Assembly: GCF_000377625.1 (NCBI RefSeq)
Contig: NZ_KB898326.1
Location: 186,001-250,000 of the forward strand
Direction of reading: 5' to 3'
Length of the DNA stretch: 64,000 bases
Origin: Prevotella veroralis DSM 19559 = JCM 6290
Lineage (GTDB): Bacteria; Bacteroidota; Bacteroidia; Bacteroidales; Bacteroidaceae
Made by a program: the position numbers and the translations under genes. Of the stretch, positions 1 to 7,730 are shown piece by piece (within the stretch, counting starts at the first letter, position 1; each line of letters starts with the position of its first letter). Below the pieces are notes generated by a model that saw nothing but the letters and a program-made list of their open reading frames with translations, was not told the origin of the DNA and did not search any database.

Positions 1-229
1 CACCCGTTATTCCGAGTAAGAGCATGAGCCCTTCATCGCGCCAGCTATCGGCGAATAGCTTTCGAGGAGAGATAAACCAAATAGCGACATAAGCGATAAG
101 GAATCGCAGAAAGAATATCTCCGAAGGGGTGAGACCACTATTATACAAGACCTTAGTATTTACAAAGGTTGTGCCCCAAACAGCGACCGCTCCCACTGCT
201 ATTAAGTGCCATAAAAGCTTCTGGTTCAT
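1..229 (-). CDS. EamA/DMT family transporter, N-terminal part (cut by window edge)
   Basis: Reading the minus strand from ATG at 229 gives MNQKLLWHLIAVGAVAVWGT followed by a second hydrophobic stretch around FFLRFLIAYVAIWF. This is the usual first half-repeat of a drug/metabolite transporter (EamA), an inner-membrane exporter family normally with ten helices. Only about 76 codons lie in the window. An in-frame ATG at 235 would add two residues. It follows the stop of the upstream EamA gene (243) by about 13 bases, so the two are probably one transcript and may be paralogues. The substrate cannot be told. Confidence 0.8.
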   Translation of the reverse strand, partial: MNQKLLWHLIAVGAVAVWGTTFVNTKVLYNSGLTPSEIFFLRFLIAYVAIWFISPRKLFADSWRDEGLMLLLGITG

Positions 230-242
230 AATCATGTATAGT

Positions 243-1160
243 CTACGTGGTGAAGTATTTGTGTAAAGGATTGGCTATCTTGCGCCCTTTAGTGATGAGT
301 ATTAGCACCGAACTAATGATGAGTACGGAACCTATCACTACTGTTGTAGTGAGCGGTTCGCCCATCAGTGCGATGCCGATAGTCATGGCTGTCAAGGGCT
401 CGAAAGCCCCAAGTATGGCGACACTGGCCGAATCGATCAAGGTTAAGGATCGAACGAGAGTAACGTTACTGATAGTAGTTGGTACGAGACCGAGTAATAT
501 CAATGAAAGCAGCGAACTGATATCTGTTATCTTCTGCACGCCTCCCGTGGTAAAAGATGAGTACAACATCAAGAAGAGCATAGCGATGAAGAAGATGTAA
601 AAATTCACCTTCAACGCCGGTAACTTACTAACGCGCATGTGTGGAAAGATAACCATGTAGATGGCATAAAGCAATCCGGACGACATAGCAAGGACAACGC
701 CTAACATCGACTTAACATTTCCTGTTTGTCCAATACCACCCAGAAAGAACACGCCAAGGATAGCCAGAACGATGGCAGAGACGATCCTTAACGTCACTTT
801 CTCATGGTAGAAGAGGATGAGAAGAACCTCTGTCCAAACGGGATAAGAGAACAGTAAGGTTGTAGCAACGCCTCCCGGCATATACTCATAACTACTGAAC
901 AGTGCCACAGCAGATACTGAATACATCAGTGAAAGGAATGCTAATCGCAATCCATCTCCCCATCTCAAGTGCAAGTTCTGACGCCTCCAAAGAAGGAAGC
1001 CCATCATAAACAAACAGCCGAAGGCGAAGCGATAAATGAGTACAGAAGGCAACTCCATTCCTGCTTCCATCACTGGAATGGAGAACAGGGGGATAGTTCC
1101 GAAGGTGATAGCAGACAGACTGGCATAACCGTAACCCTTGATGTTTGAGGATGTATTCAC
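243..1160 (-). CDS. EamA/DMT family transporter
   Basis: A 305-residue, strongly hydrophobic protein with about ten predicted membrane helices arranged as two five-helix halves. The first half contains a Pro-rich helix (GTIPLFSIPVMEAG) and the second the typical GAFEPLTAMTIGIALMGEPL segment of EamA proteins. Members are inner-membrane exporters of metabolites or amino acids; the substrate is unknown here. It is the first gene of a pair with the truncated EamA gene just downstream. A -7 box lies about 40 bases upstream of the start on the minus strand. Family assignment is secure, function is not. Confidence 0.88.
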   Translation of the reverse strand: MNTSSNIKGYGYASLSAITFGTIPLFSIPVMEAGMELPSVLIYRFAFGCLFMMGFLLWRRQNLHLRWGDGLRLAFLSLMYSVSAVALFSSYEYMPGGVATTLLFSYPVWTEVLLILFYHEKVTLRIVSAIVLAILGVFFLGGIGQTGNVKSMLGVVLAMSSGLLYAIYMVIFPHMRVSKLPALKVNFYIFFIAMLFLMLYSSFTTGGVQKITDISSLLSLILLGLVPTTISNVTLVRSLTLIDSASVAILGAFEPLTAMTIGIALMGEPLTTTVVIGSVLIISSVLILITKGRKIANPLHKYFTT

Positions 1161-1198
1161 TACTTATTGTGTATGTTTTAGATAATCGTTTACACTTG

Positions 1199-1206
1199 CA
1201 AAAGTA
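1199..1206 (-). promoter_or_regulatory. Bacteroidetes -7 box for the EamA pair
   Basis: TACTTTTG on the minus strand fits TAnnTTTG and lies about 38 bases before the ATG at 1160. No convincing -33 TTTG is seen at the usual 19-21 base spacing. Confidence 0.5.
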
Positions 1207-1303
1207 CTCATTTTATTGCAAAGAGGCTAATGAAAGGATAAGAAAAGATGTATTGGAATGGGAGTAAAAAGCACTCATCTAATAGCACCGAACCAAAGGT
1301 GAC

Positions 1304-1401
1304 AAAGAAAGAGACGCCCTTCTCCATTTGAAGAGGGCGTTTCTTCGATGTGAAGAAAGCCTCTCTTTGAATCAAGGAAACGCCCTCTTCAAATCAAGAG
1401 G
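1304..1401. repeat. Intergenic repeat, module A (GGGCGTTTC hairpins)
   Basis: Several arms of the type AAGAGGGCGTTTCTTC and GAAACGCCCTCTTC alternate here and can fold on one another. The same module recurs near 13461, 23246, 36478 and 50408. An 82-codon open frame across this stretch and the following module B is composed of repeat sequence and is not counted as a gene. Confidence 0.75.
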
Positions 1402-1407
1402 ATACCC

Positions 1408-1557
1408 CAAAGTAGGGACAGACGCCCTCGTCTGTCCGCCCAAGTTGGATATTTTTGATAGAAAGAATATGTCATTAGGACAATATGTCCTTATGTCATT
1501 TTGTCTTAAAACCATGTTGAGAAGCGGAAAGACGAGGGCATCTGTCCTCACTTTGAG
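1408..1557. repeat. MITE-like repeat, module B
   Basis: A 150-bp unit starting with CAAAGTAGGGACAGACGCCC and ending with an inverted, slightly decayed copy (GAGGGCATCTGTCCTCACTT). Each end is itself a palindrome with CCCT as loop. The spacer of about 80 bases is AT-rich and resembles the spacer of the copy at 23345-23490. No open frame of its own. Confidence 0.7.
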
Positions 1558-1668
1558 TATTCTTTTTGATTATTAACTACTTACACTTAAAGTATTCACG
1601 ATTAACTTTACCTATTATAAATAGGTAATTATCTCAATAAAAATAACGCTTATCTCAGTTTTTTTTCG

Positions 1669-1676
1669 TTACTTTG
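1669..1676 (+). promoter_or_regulatory. Probable -7 box upstream of the tyrosine phosphatase gene
   Basis: TTACTTTG differs from TAnnTTTG at one base and follows a T-run. The same context (T-run, then GTTACTTTGT) precedes tamB at 2510. The leader would be about 85 bases. Confidence 0.4.
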
Positions 1677-1766
1677 TCAACTCAAAAGTATTAGTCAGAC
1701 GCGTTACAATAGATACTATTCACAATGCGTCGGAAAATCATATAACAATAAAGAAAAGTAACAACT

Positions 1767-2300
1767 ATGTGCAAGACAACAAACAACAAGAAGCGAATCT
1801 TATTCATTTGTCTAGGGAATATATGCCGTTCTCCAGCGGCACATGCCGTTATGCAGCATTTAGTAGACAAACGGGGATGTAGCAATCAGTATGAGATTGA
1901 CTCGGCAGGGATAGGCGATTGGCATGTTGGACAGCTCCCCGACAAGCGCATGAGAGAGCACGGAAAGAGGCGAGGATACGATGTGAACCACCATGCAAGG
2001 CAGTTTGATGCACGCAAGGATTTCGCTTATTTCGATCAAATCGTGGTCATGGACGAAGATAACTATCGGTATATTACGTCGCAAGCTCCCGATGCGACTG
2101 CTCGAGGAAAGGTCGTTTGCATGGCTGATTACTTCACTCGTCATAAGAATGCAACCTGTGTTCCGGATCCTTATTATGGTGGTGCAGAAGCCTTTGAGTT
2201 GGCTTTGGACTTAATAGAAGATGGTTGTGAGGGCTTGATTAAAGCCTCCCTCAATCCCCTAAAAGAGAAGGGATATTCCCCAAACATAGCTCCAAAGTAG
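1767..2300 (+). CDS. Low-molecular-weight protein-tyrosine phosphatase
   Basis: 177 residues, cytoplasmic. The P-loop C-x5-R-S is at residues 15-22 (CLGNICRS) and the catalytic aspartate is in the VPDPYYGG motif near residue 131, so the enzyme should be active on phosphotyrosine (family knowledge). Typical members end after about 155-160 residues at a segment like DLIEDGCEGLI. Here the last roughly 15 residues run into repeat-like DNA, and the stop codon TAG lies inside module B. The gene stands alone between two repeat blocks. The target is unknown; in other bacteria such enzymes often counter capsule tyrosine kinases, but none is seen nearby. Confidence 0.9.
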   Translation: MCKTTNNKKRILFICLGNICRSPAAHAVMQHLVDKRGCSNQYEIDSAGIGDWHVGQLPDKRMREHGKRRGYDVNHHARQFDARKDFAYFDQIVVMDEDNYRYITSQAPDATARGKVVCMADYFTRHKNATCVPDPYYGGAEAFELALDLIEDGCEGLIKASLNPLKEKGYSPNIAPK

Positions 2301-2444
2301 GTACAGACGCCCTCGTCTGTCCCTACTTTGTGGCTCTTTCTATACCTCAAAACTATTCCCTAATTAGCTTCCGTGAGGCTTCTCCTCCCCTTGGGGGAGG
2401 CTGGGAGGGGTTTCCAATCGAGGGCGTCTGTACCTACTTTGTGG
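2292..2444. repeat. MITE-like repeat (modules B and C)
   Basis: Begins with a 36-base near-perfect palindrome (2294-2329) built on GTACAGACG-CCCT-CGTCTGTCC, continues through the module C hairpin CTCCCCTTGGGGGAG near 2386, and ends with GAGGGCGTCTGTACCTACTT and GTGGC. The same order (B, spacer, CTCCCC hairpin, TTTCCA, B end) is found at 50645-50790. The first bases overlap the end of the phosphatase gene. Confidence 0.7.
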
Positions 2445-2509
2445 CATTGTTTCAGATATAAGTATGTAATTTTTCGCCTACTATCTATCGTTAATTCAAT
2501 TTTTTTCTG

Positions 2510-2517
2510 TTACTTTG
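2510..2517 (+). promoter_or_regulatory. Probable -7 box upstream of tamB
   Basis: TTACTTTG, one mismatch to TAnnTTTG, after a run of T. It lies about 87 bases before the tamB ATG. No clear -33 element. Confidence 0.4.
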
Positions 2518-2603
2518 TAGTCTTAAATTAGATATTAGTAATAAAAGACTTAACGCCTATTAGCACTACTGATAATGGACGGAACGCTAGCAAGACTAAC
2601 GTG

Positions 2604-5600
2604 ATGAATATAAAAAAGAGCATGAGGTGGCTGGTTGCTATTATAGCAACTCCGGTCGTCCTATTCCTCCTCTTGGTTGTTCTACTTTACTGCCCTCCTG
2701 TTCAAAACTGGGCTGTAAAGCAGGTTGCTACCTATGTTTCAAATCACACGGGGATGCAGGTTAGTATTGACCGAGTGAACCTTTCTTATCCTTTAGACCT
2801 CCAGTTGGATGGTTTAAAGATGATAAAAGCAAACGACTCTATACCTACGCAGAAGGATACTGTTGCTGATGTACACCGCTTAGTGGCTAGTATTGGACTA
2901 TGGCCATTGCTTGAGAAGCGTGTAGAAGTAAACGAACTGACATTCACAGGACTGAAGGCTAATACCACAAACTTCATCGGTGACTTACGAATTAAGGGTA
3001 ACTTGCAACGCTTACACATTGTGAGTCATGCCGTAAACCTCGTTGGTGACTCCGTAAGAGTGAATAAGGCGGACATTGAGGGAGGCTGGATTGATGTTGC
3101 ATTGGGCGACACTGTGCCTGAAGACCCACATAAGCAGAACCCCTTGTGGCGCATAAATATAGACCAGCTGAACCTTGCCAAGACTGATTTCAAGCTCCAC
3201 ATGCCGGGCGACACGATGATTGTTCGGGCGCTATTCGGCGATGCTAAGGCTCGAGGAACAGAACTTCTCTTGCATGACAACATATATAAAGTGGCGGACA
3301 TAGACTGGCATGGAGGTGCATTCAACTATGACCAACCTTTCGTCAAACGTGCTGTTGCGGGCTTTGATGCGGCTCACATCGCTATGAGAGACGTTAACTT
3401 GGGCATAGACTCATTCTTTTTTGCTGCGCCAAAGATAAGTCTTCGTGTGCGTGCAGGCAACTTCAAAGAGCGAAGTGGATTTGTGGTGCGTGACTTGCGA
3501 TGCCCCTTTAGGATGGACGCAACGTCTATCCAATTGCCATCCCTTTATCTTCTCATGCCGAATAGTGAGTTATCAGGACGCCTGCGAATGGATATGAATG
3601 CCTTTGATGACGCTCATCCCGGTACACTTAACGCCCACATGGATGGCTATGTGAGCAAGACTGACTTGCATCCGTTCCTTACTTCCATTCCACGAAACAT
3701 CTATCAGGCGATGCCGGGAGGGCGATTAACCATACAGGGAACCCTTGCAGGCAATCTTCGTTCGGCTTCCTTCCAACGGTTGAGACTTGCTATGCCGGGC
3801 TACTTCGACCTTACGGGTACGGGATGGGTGGCTGATATGATGGCAAAGAACAAGCCTTTACGCAGTGACTTACGCCTTAAAGGTGTGGCTCAAAACCTTG
3901 GTTTCGTTCAGAAACTATTGCCTGCAAGTATTCGGAAAACCATTGCGCTGCCTCAAGCTGTGGCTGTTGATGGAGACATACATGTACGGAAAAACCTTTA
4001 TTCTGGCTCTATGTCATTGGCACAGGGAGGTGGTAAGATTCGTGTCAAAGGTGCTTTTAATCCTTCAAATAGCCTGTATCGCCTCACAGCGGATGCCACG
4101 AACTTTCCTATACAACGCTTCTTACCACACATGGGATTGTCGCCTTTCACGGGAAGTGTGCGTACGCATGGACGCGGAACGGACTTTATGAGTCCGCAAT
4201 CGTCCACTAATTTAAGTCTTCGTATTCGTCGTTTCAGTTATGGGAAATATGTGCTTGATGGACTGAATGGTGATATTTCTAAACATGGAGACCTACTTTC
4301 GGCACACGTAAAGAGTGTGAATAAGATGCTGGGAGGCGACTTCACTTATAAAGGACGTGCTAACCAGAAGTTAGTTGATGGTCATTTGCATGGCTGGTTG
4401 AGCCGTGTTGACCTCCATGCGTTGGGCGTTATGACGGAAAGATACGTCGTTTCGACATGGACAGACATGGATGTTCGTTCAGATATGAAGGCTAATCACC
4501 ATGTACAAGGTGTTGTTCGTAAGTTCAAAGTATTACAGGAAGGGCGCAAGCGGAGTGCTCTCTTGGCTGCTGGCGACTTCAATGTGAAAGCTGATATACG
4601 CAATAATCGTTTGTTATCTCACCTTAATGGCAATCTTACCGAAGCTAACTTAAAAGCCTTAGGACTGATTGATAAACCCTACATAGTAGCTGCTGGGGCT
4701 GATCTGGAGCTTCGGTCGGATCTTAAGAATAGCTTTGCTGTGAATGGACACATAGCTGATTTGGCACTGGATGACGTTCGGAAGGGTGGAAGAGTTGCCT
4801 TGGCACGAGGCAGCTTCAACCTTGATCTAACGAAGAAAGGTCCTAAGATAGATGGATCCATCAATGGACTCTTCCCACAAGTGGACTTCTATCAACTCGG
4901 AGTCATCGATAAGCCGTTATCAAGCAAGTTTGCTATTAATGCCGACTTCGGCATGAATGGTGCTGATAATATGCGTTTCAATGGTAAGTTGGGAGACTTA
5001 CAAGTGAATGATAGCAAGCGTACCTACGCACCAGGAGACGTCAATCTGGATTTGACGAGTATGCGTGATTCGGTACATGTAGCCGTCGATGGCGGTGATT
5101 TCCACCTCAATACGGCATTCAATGGGAGTGTTGATCAGATGGCAAAGACGGGAAATCAACTTGTAAAGACACTACGGGAACAGATTCATCATAGGCGTAT
5201 TGACCAGCCCGCTATCATCCGCTTGTTACCAACTGGGCATTTCACGTTGCGTAGCGGACGCGGAAATCTGTTTAGCAATATGCTTGCGAAGGATGGATAC
5301 GCATTTAGTTTGGCAGATATCAACATATCATCTTCACCGCATGAGGGCGTAAATGGTAAGATAAACATTGACTCCTTGGTTTATGACAATGTGCATTTAG
5401 ATAGCGTAAGGGTAAACCTTTCCAGTGTAGATGGGCAGTTGAATTATGATGCCGCCATACTGAATAAAGCCGATAATACCTATCCTTATCATGGACATCT
5501 GCGTGGCGTACTCTATGAACACGGCTTACAAACACATGCAACGATACTTGATAACAAGGGAGATACAGGTTTCGACTTGGCTTTGCAGGCTGCAATGGTG

Positions 5601-7730
5601 GGTCGGGGCATACGCCTTTCTATCACTTCTCCACAAGCCATCTTAGGTTATAAGACATTTACAGCGAACGACTCGAACTATATCTATATAGCACGTGATC
5701 ATCGTTTATCGGCTAATCTACGCCTTTTGGCATCAGATGGAGCTGGTATGACGGTAACAACAGAGGATGAGGACACAACTTCGTTACAGAATGTTACGAT
5801 CTCAATGAACCAATTCGAGCTGGGCAGTCTATTTAAGGTTCTCCCCTTCTCACCCAACATGTCCGGTGTTCTTAATGGTGATTATCATATCGTGCAAACG
5901 ACCTCTGACCTCACAATCTCTAGTGATATGACCATCAATAAACTGGTCTATGAGAATTGTCCGATGGGTAACGTCGGTACGCAATTCGTGTATATGCCGA
6001 AGGAAGATGGCTCTCATTACGTTGATGCTATTATAACACAAGATGGCAAGGGAGTGGGCTCCTTGTCGGGTGTCTATCGTGGAGAAGGACAGGGAGAGTT
6101 GGATGCTACGTTGGAAATGAACCGTTTCCCACTGAATTACATCAATGGTTTTGTACCCGATCAGATCGTGGGGCTCGATGGCGTGGGAGAAGGTTCTCTA
6201 ACGTTAAAAGGACCTTTGAACAAGTTAAACATCAATGGGGAGGTGTACTTGGATTCGACTTACTTGGTTAGTGTCCCTTATGGAATTAAGATGCGATTTG
6301 CCGATGATCCAGTCACAATACGTAATAGTCATATAGAGTTCGAGAACTTTGAAATGATCGCAAGTAACGGTTCGCCGTTAGACATATCAGGCTATCTTGA
6401 CTTCTCATCGTTGGATAATATGCGCCTTGATACACGTATGCAAGCAAAGAACTTCCAGCTTATCAATGCCAGAAAGAACCCACGTTCAGAGGTCTACGGA
6501 AAGGCATTTGTAGACTTTGGAGGTCGAATGAGTGGACCGTTAAACAACCTTACTTTGGTTGGAAATCTGGATGTTCTGGGGACTTCCGACATGACTTATA
6601 TAGTGCGAGATGGTACCTTGGCAACAGATACGGAACTGAAGGATCTTGTGCAGTTTACGAACTTCAAGGATTCAACAGTTGATGTTGTTAAACGCCCGGA
6701 CATAACTGGTTTCACGATGTCGATGCTTGTCAATGTTGACGAACAGGCTCATCTGATGTGCTCTCTCAATGCTGATAACTCCAACTACTTAGCCTTTACA
6801 GGTGGAGGTGATCTACGATTAGAATATAACCGAACCAATGGTGTGCGCTTAAGGGGACGCTATACTCTGAATGACGGAAAGATGAAGTACTCCCTTCCTA
6901 TTATACCGCTTCGTACGTTCAACATACAAGATGGAAGTTATGTAGAGTTCACTGGAGACCCCATGAAACCAACGCTTAGCATCGTGGCAACCGAAGATGT
7001 GCGCACGAGTGTATCGAATGGTAACGATGGAAGAATCGTCGACTTCAAATGTGGAGTGAGCCTTTCTAAGCAATTCCCAAAGCCTGGCGTGCAGTTTATC
7101 ATTAGTGCTCCAGAGGATCAAGAAATGCAGAACACACTGAATACTAAGAGTGTTGAAGAGCGTTCAAAGCTTGCTGTAACAATGCTTGCATCAGGTATGT
7201 ACCTCGATGGAAGTAACTCCACAAGTGCCAATACAGCGATGGGTGGTGCCTTAGCAGGCTTCTTACAGACCCAAGTTAACGCCATTACAGGCAAAGCACT
7301 CAACTCTATGGGACTCGACCTATCGGCTAACATGGAGAGTGCAGCAGACATTAACGGAACGTTGCACACTGACTATACGTTCAAGTTCAGCAAGAGGTTG
7401 TGGAATAACAGGCTTCGCATCATCATGGGCGGACGCGTTTCTACAGGCTCACAGTTCTCTGAAGAGAATGGAGCCTACTTCGATAACTTCTCGTTGGAGT
7501 ACCGTCTTAACCAGAAGGAAACCAAGTATCTCAAGCTTTACTACGAACGGGAAGCATACGACTGGTTGGAAGGTAACCTCAGTGAATACGGTGCCGGATT
7601 CATGTGGAGACGCAAGTTAAAGAGCTTTAGAGACATCTTCCGCTTTAAAAACGATGATCCCGTAGTGGTTCCGAAGGTAGAGAAACCACGCAAGGATAGC
7701 TTAATTAATTTTGTTAATGAGAAGAGATAA
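2604..7730 (+). CDS. tamB: TamB-like translocation/assembly module protein
   Basis: About 1708 residues. An N-terminal membrane anchor (roughly residues 10-32) is followed by an AsmA-like segment, a very long region of repeated beta-strand stretches, and a C-terminal TamB (DUF490) domain ending in beta-barrel-like strands (YTFKFSKRLWNNRLRIIMGG). TamB proteins span the periplasm as a hydrophobic groove and support outer-membrane assembly or lipid transport (family knowledge). I chose ATG at 2604 over the in-frame GTG at 2601. Its last 14 bases overlap the next gene, an Omp85 protein, which is the classic tamA-tamB partnership in reverse order. A weak promoter lies at 2510. Confidence 0.9.
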   Translation: MNIKKSMRWLVAIIATPVVLFLLLVVLLYCPPVQNWAVKQVATYVSNHTGMQVSIDRVNLSYPLDLQLDGLKMIKANDSIPTQKDTVADVHRLVASIGLWPLLEKRVEVNELTFTGLKANTTNFIGDLRIKGNLQRLHIVSHAVNLVGDSVRVNKADIEGGWIDVALGDTVPEDPHKQNPLWRINIDQLNLAKTDFKLHMPGDTMIVRALFGDAKARGTELLLHDNIYKVADIDWHGGAFNYDQPFVKRAVAGFDAAHIAMRDVNLGIDSFFFAAPKISLRVRAGNFKERSGFVVRDLRCPFRMDATSIQLPSLYLLMPNSELSGRLRMDMNAFDDAHPGTLNAHMDGYVSKTDLHPFLTSIPRNIYQAMPGGRLTIQGTLAGNLRSASFQRLRLAMPGYFDLTGTGWVADMMAKNKPLRSDLRLKGVAQNLGFVQKLLPASIRKTIALPQAVAVDGDIHVRKNLYSGSMSLAQGGGKIRVKGAFNPSNSLYRLTADATNFPIQRFLPHMGLSPFTGSVRTHGRGTDFMSPQSSTNLSLRIRRFSYGKYVLDGLNGDISKHGDLLSAHVKSVNKMLGGDFTYKGRANQKLVDGHLHGWLSRVDLHALGVMTERYVVSTWTDMDVRSDMKANHHVQGVVRKFKVLQEGRKRSALLAAGDFNVKADIRNNRLLSHLNGNLTEANLKALGLIDKPYIVAAGADLELRSDLKNSFAVNGHIADLALDDVRKGGRVALARGSFNLDLTKKGPKIDGSINGLFPQVDFYQLGVIDKPLSSKFAINADFGMNGADNMRFNGKLGDLQVNDSKRTYAPGDVNLDLTSMRDSVHVAVDGGDFHLNTAFNGSVDQMAKTGNQLVKTLREQIHHRRIDQPAIIRLLPTGHFTLRSGRGNLFSNMLAKDGYAFSLADINISSSPHEGVNGKINIDSLVYDNVHLDSVRVNLSSVDGQLNYDAAILNKADNTYPYHGHLRGVLYEHGLQTHATILDNKGDTGFDLALQAAMVGRGIRLSITSPQAILGYKTFTANDSNYIYIARDHRLSANLRLLASDGAGMTVTTEDEDTTSLQNVTISMNQFELGSLFKVLPFSPNMSGVLNGDYHIVQTTSDLTISSDMTINKLVYENCPMGNVGTQFVYMPKEDGSHYVDAIITQDGKGVGSLSGVYRGEGQGELDATLEMNRFPLNYINGFVPDQIVGLDGVGEGSLTLKGPLNKLNINGEVYLDSTYLVSVPYGIKMRFADDPVTIRNSHIEFENFEMIASNGSPLDISGYLDFSSLDNMRLDTRMQAKNFQLINARKNPRSEVYGKAFVDFGGRMSGPLNNLTLVGNLDVLGTSDMTYIVRDGTLATDTELKDLVQFTNFKDSTVDVVKRPDITGFTMSMLVNVDEQAHLMCSLNADNSNYLAFTGGGDLRLEYNRTNGVRLRGRYTLNDGKMKYSLPIIPLRTFNIQDGSYVEFTGDPMKPTLSIVATEDVRTSVSNGNDGRIVDFKCGVSLSKQFPKPGVQFIISAPEDQEMQNTLNTKSVEERSKLAVTMLASGMYLDGSNSTSANTAMGGALAGFLQTQVNAITGKALNSMGLDLSANMESAADINGTLHTDYTFKFSKRLWNNRLRIIMGGRVSTGSQFSEENGAYFDNFSLEYRLNQKETKYLKLYYEREAYDWLEGNLSEYGAGFMWRRKLKSFRDIFRFKNDDPVVVPKVEKPRKDSLINFVNEKR

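Noticed and set aside
1328..1576. 82-codon plus-strand open frame
   Set aside because: It lies wholly in modules A and B; similar frames appear in other copies of the repeat and change with them.
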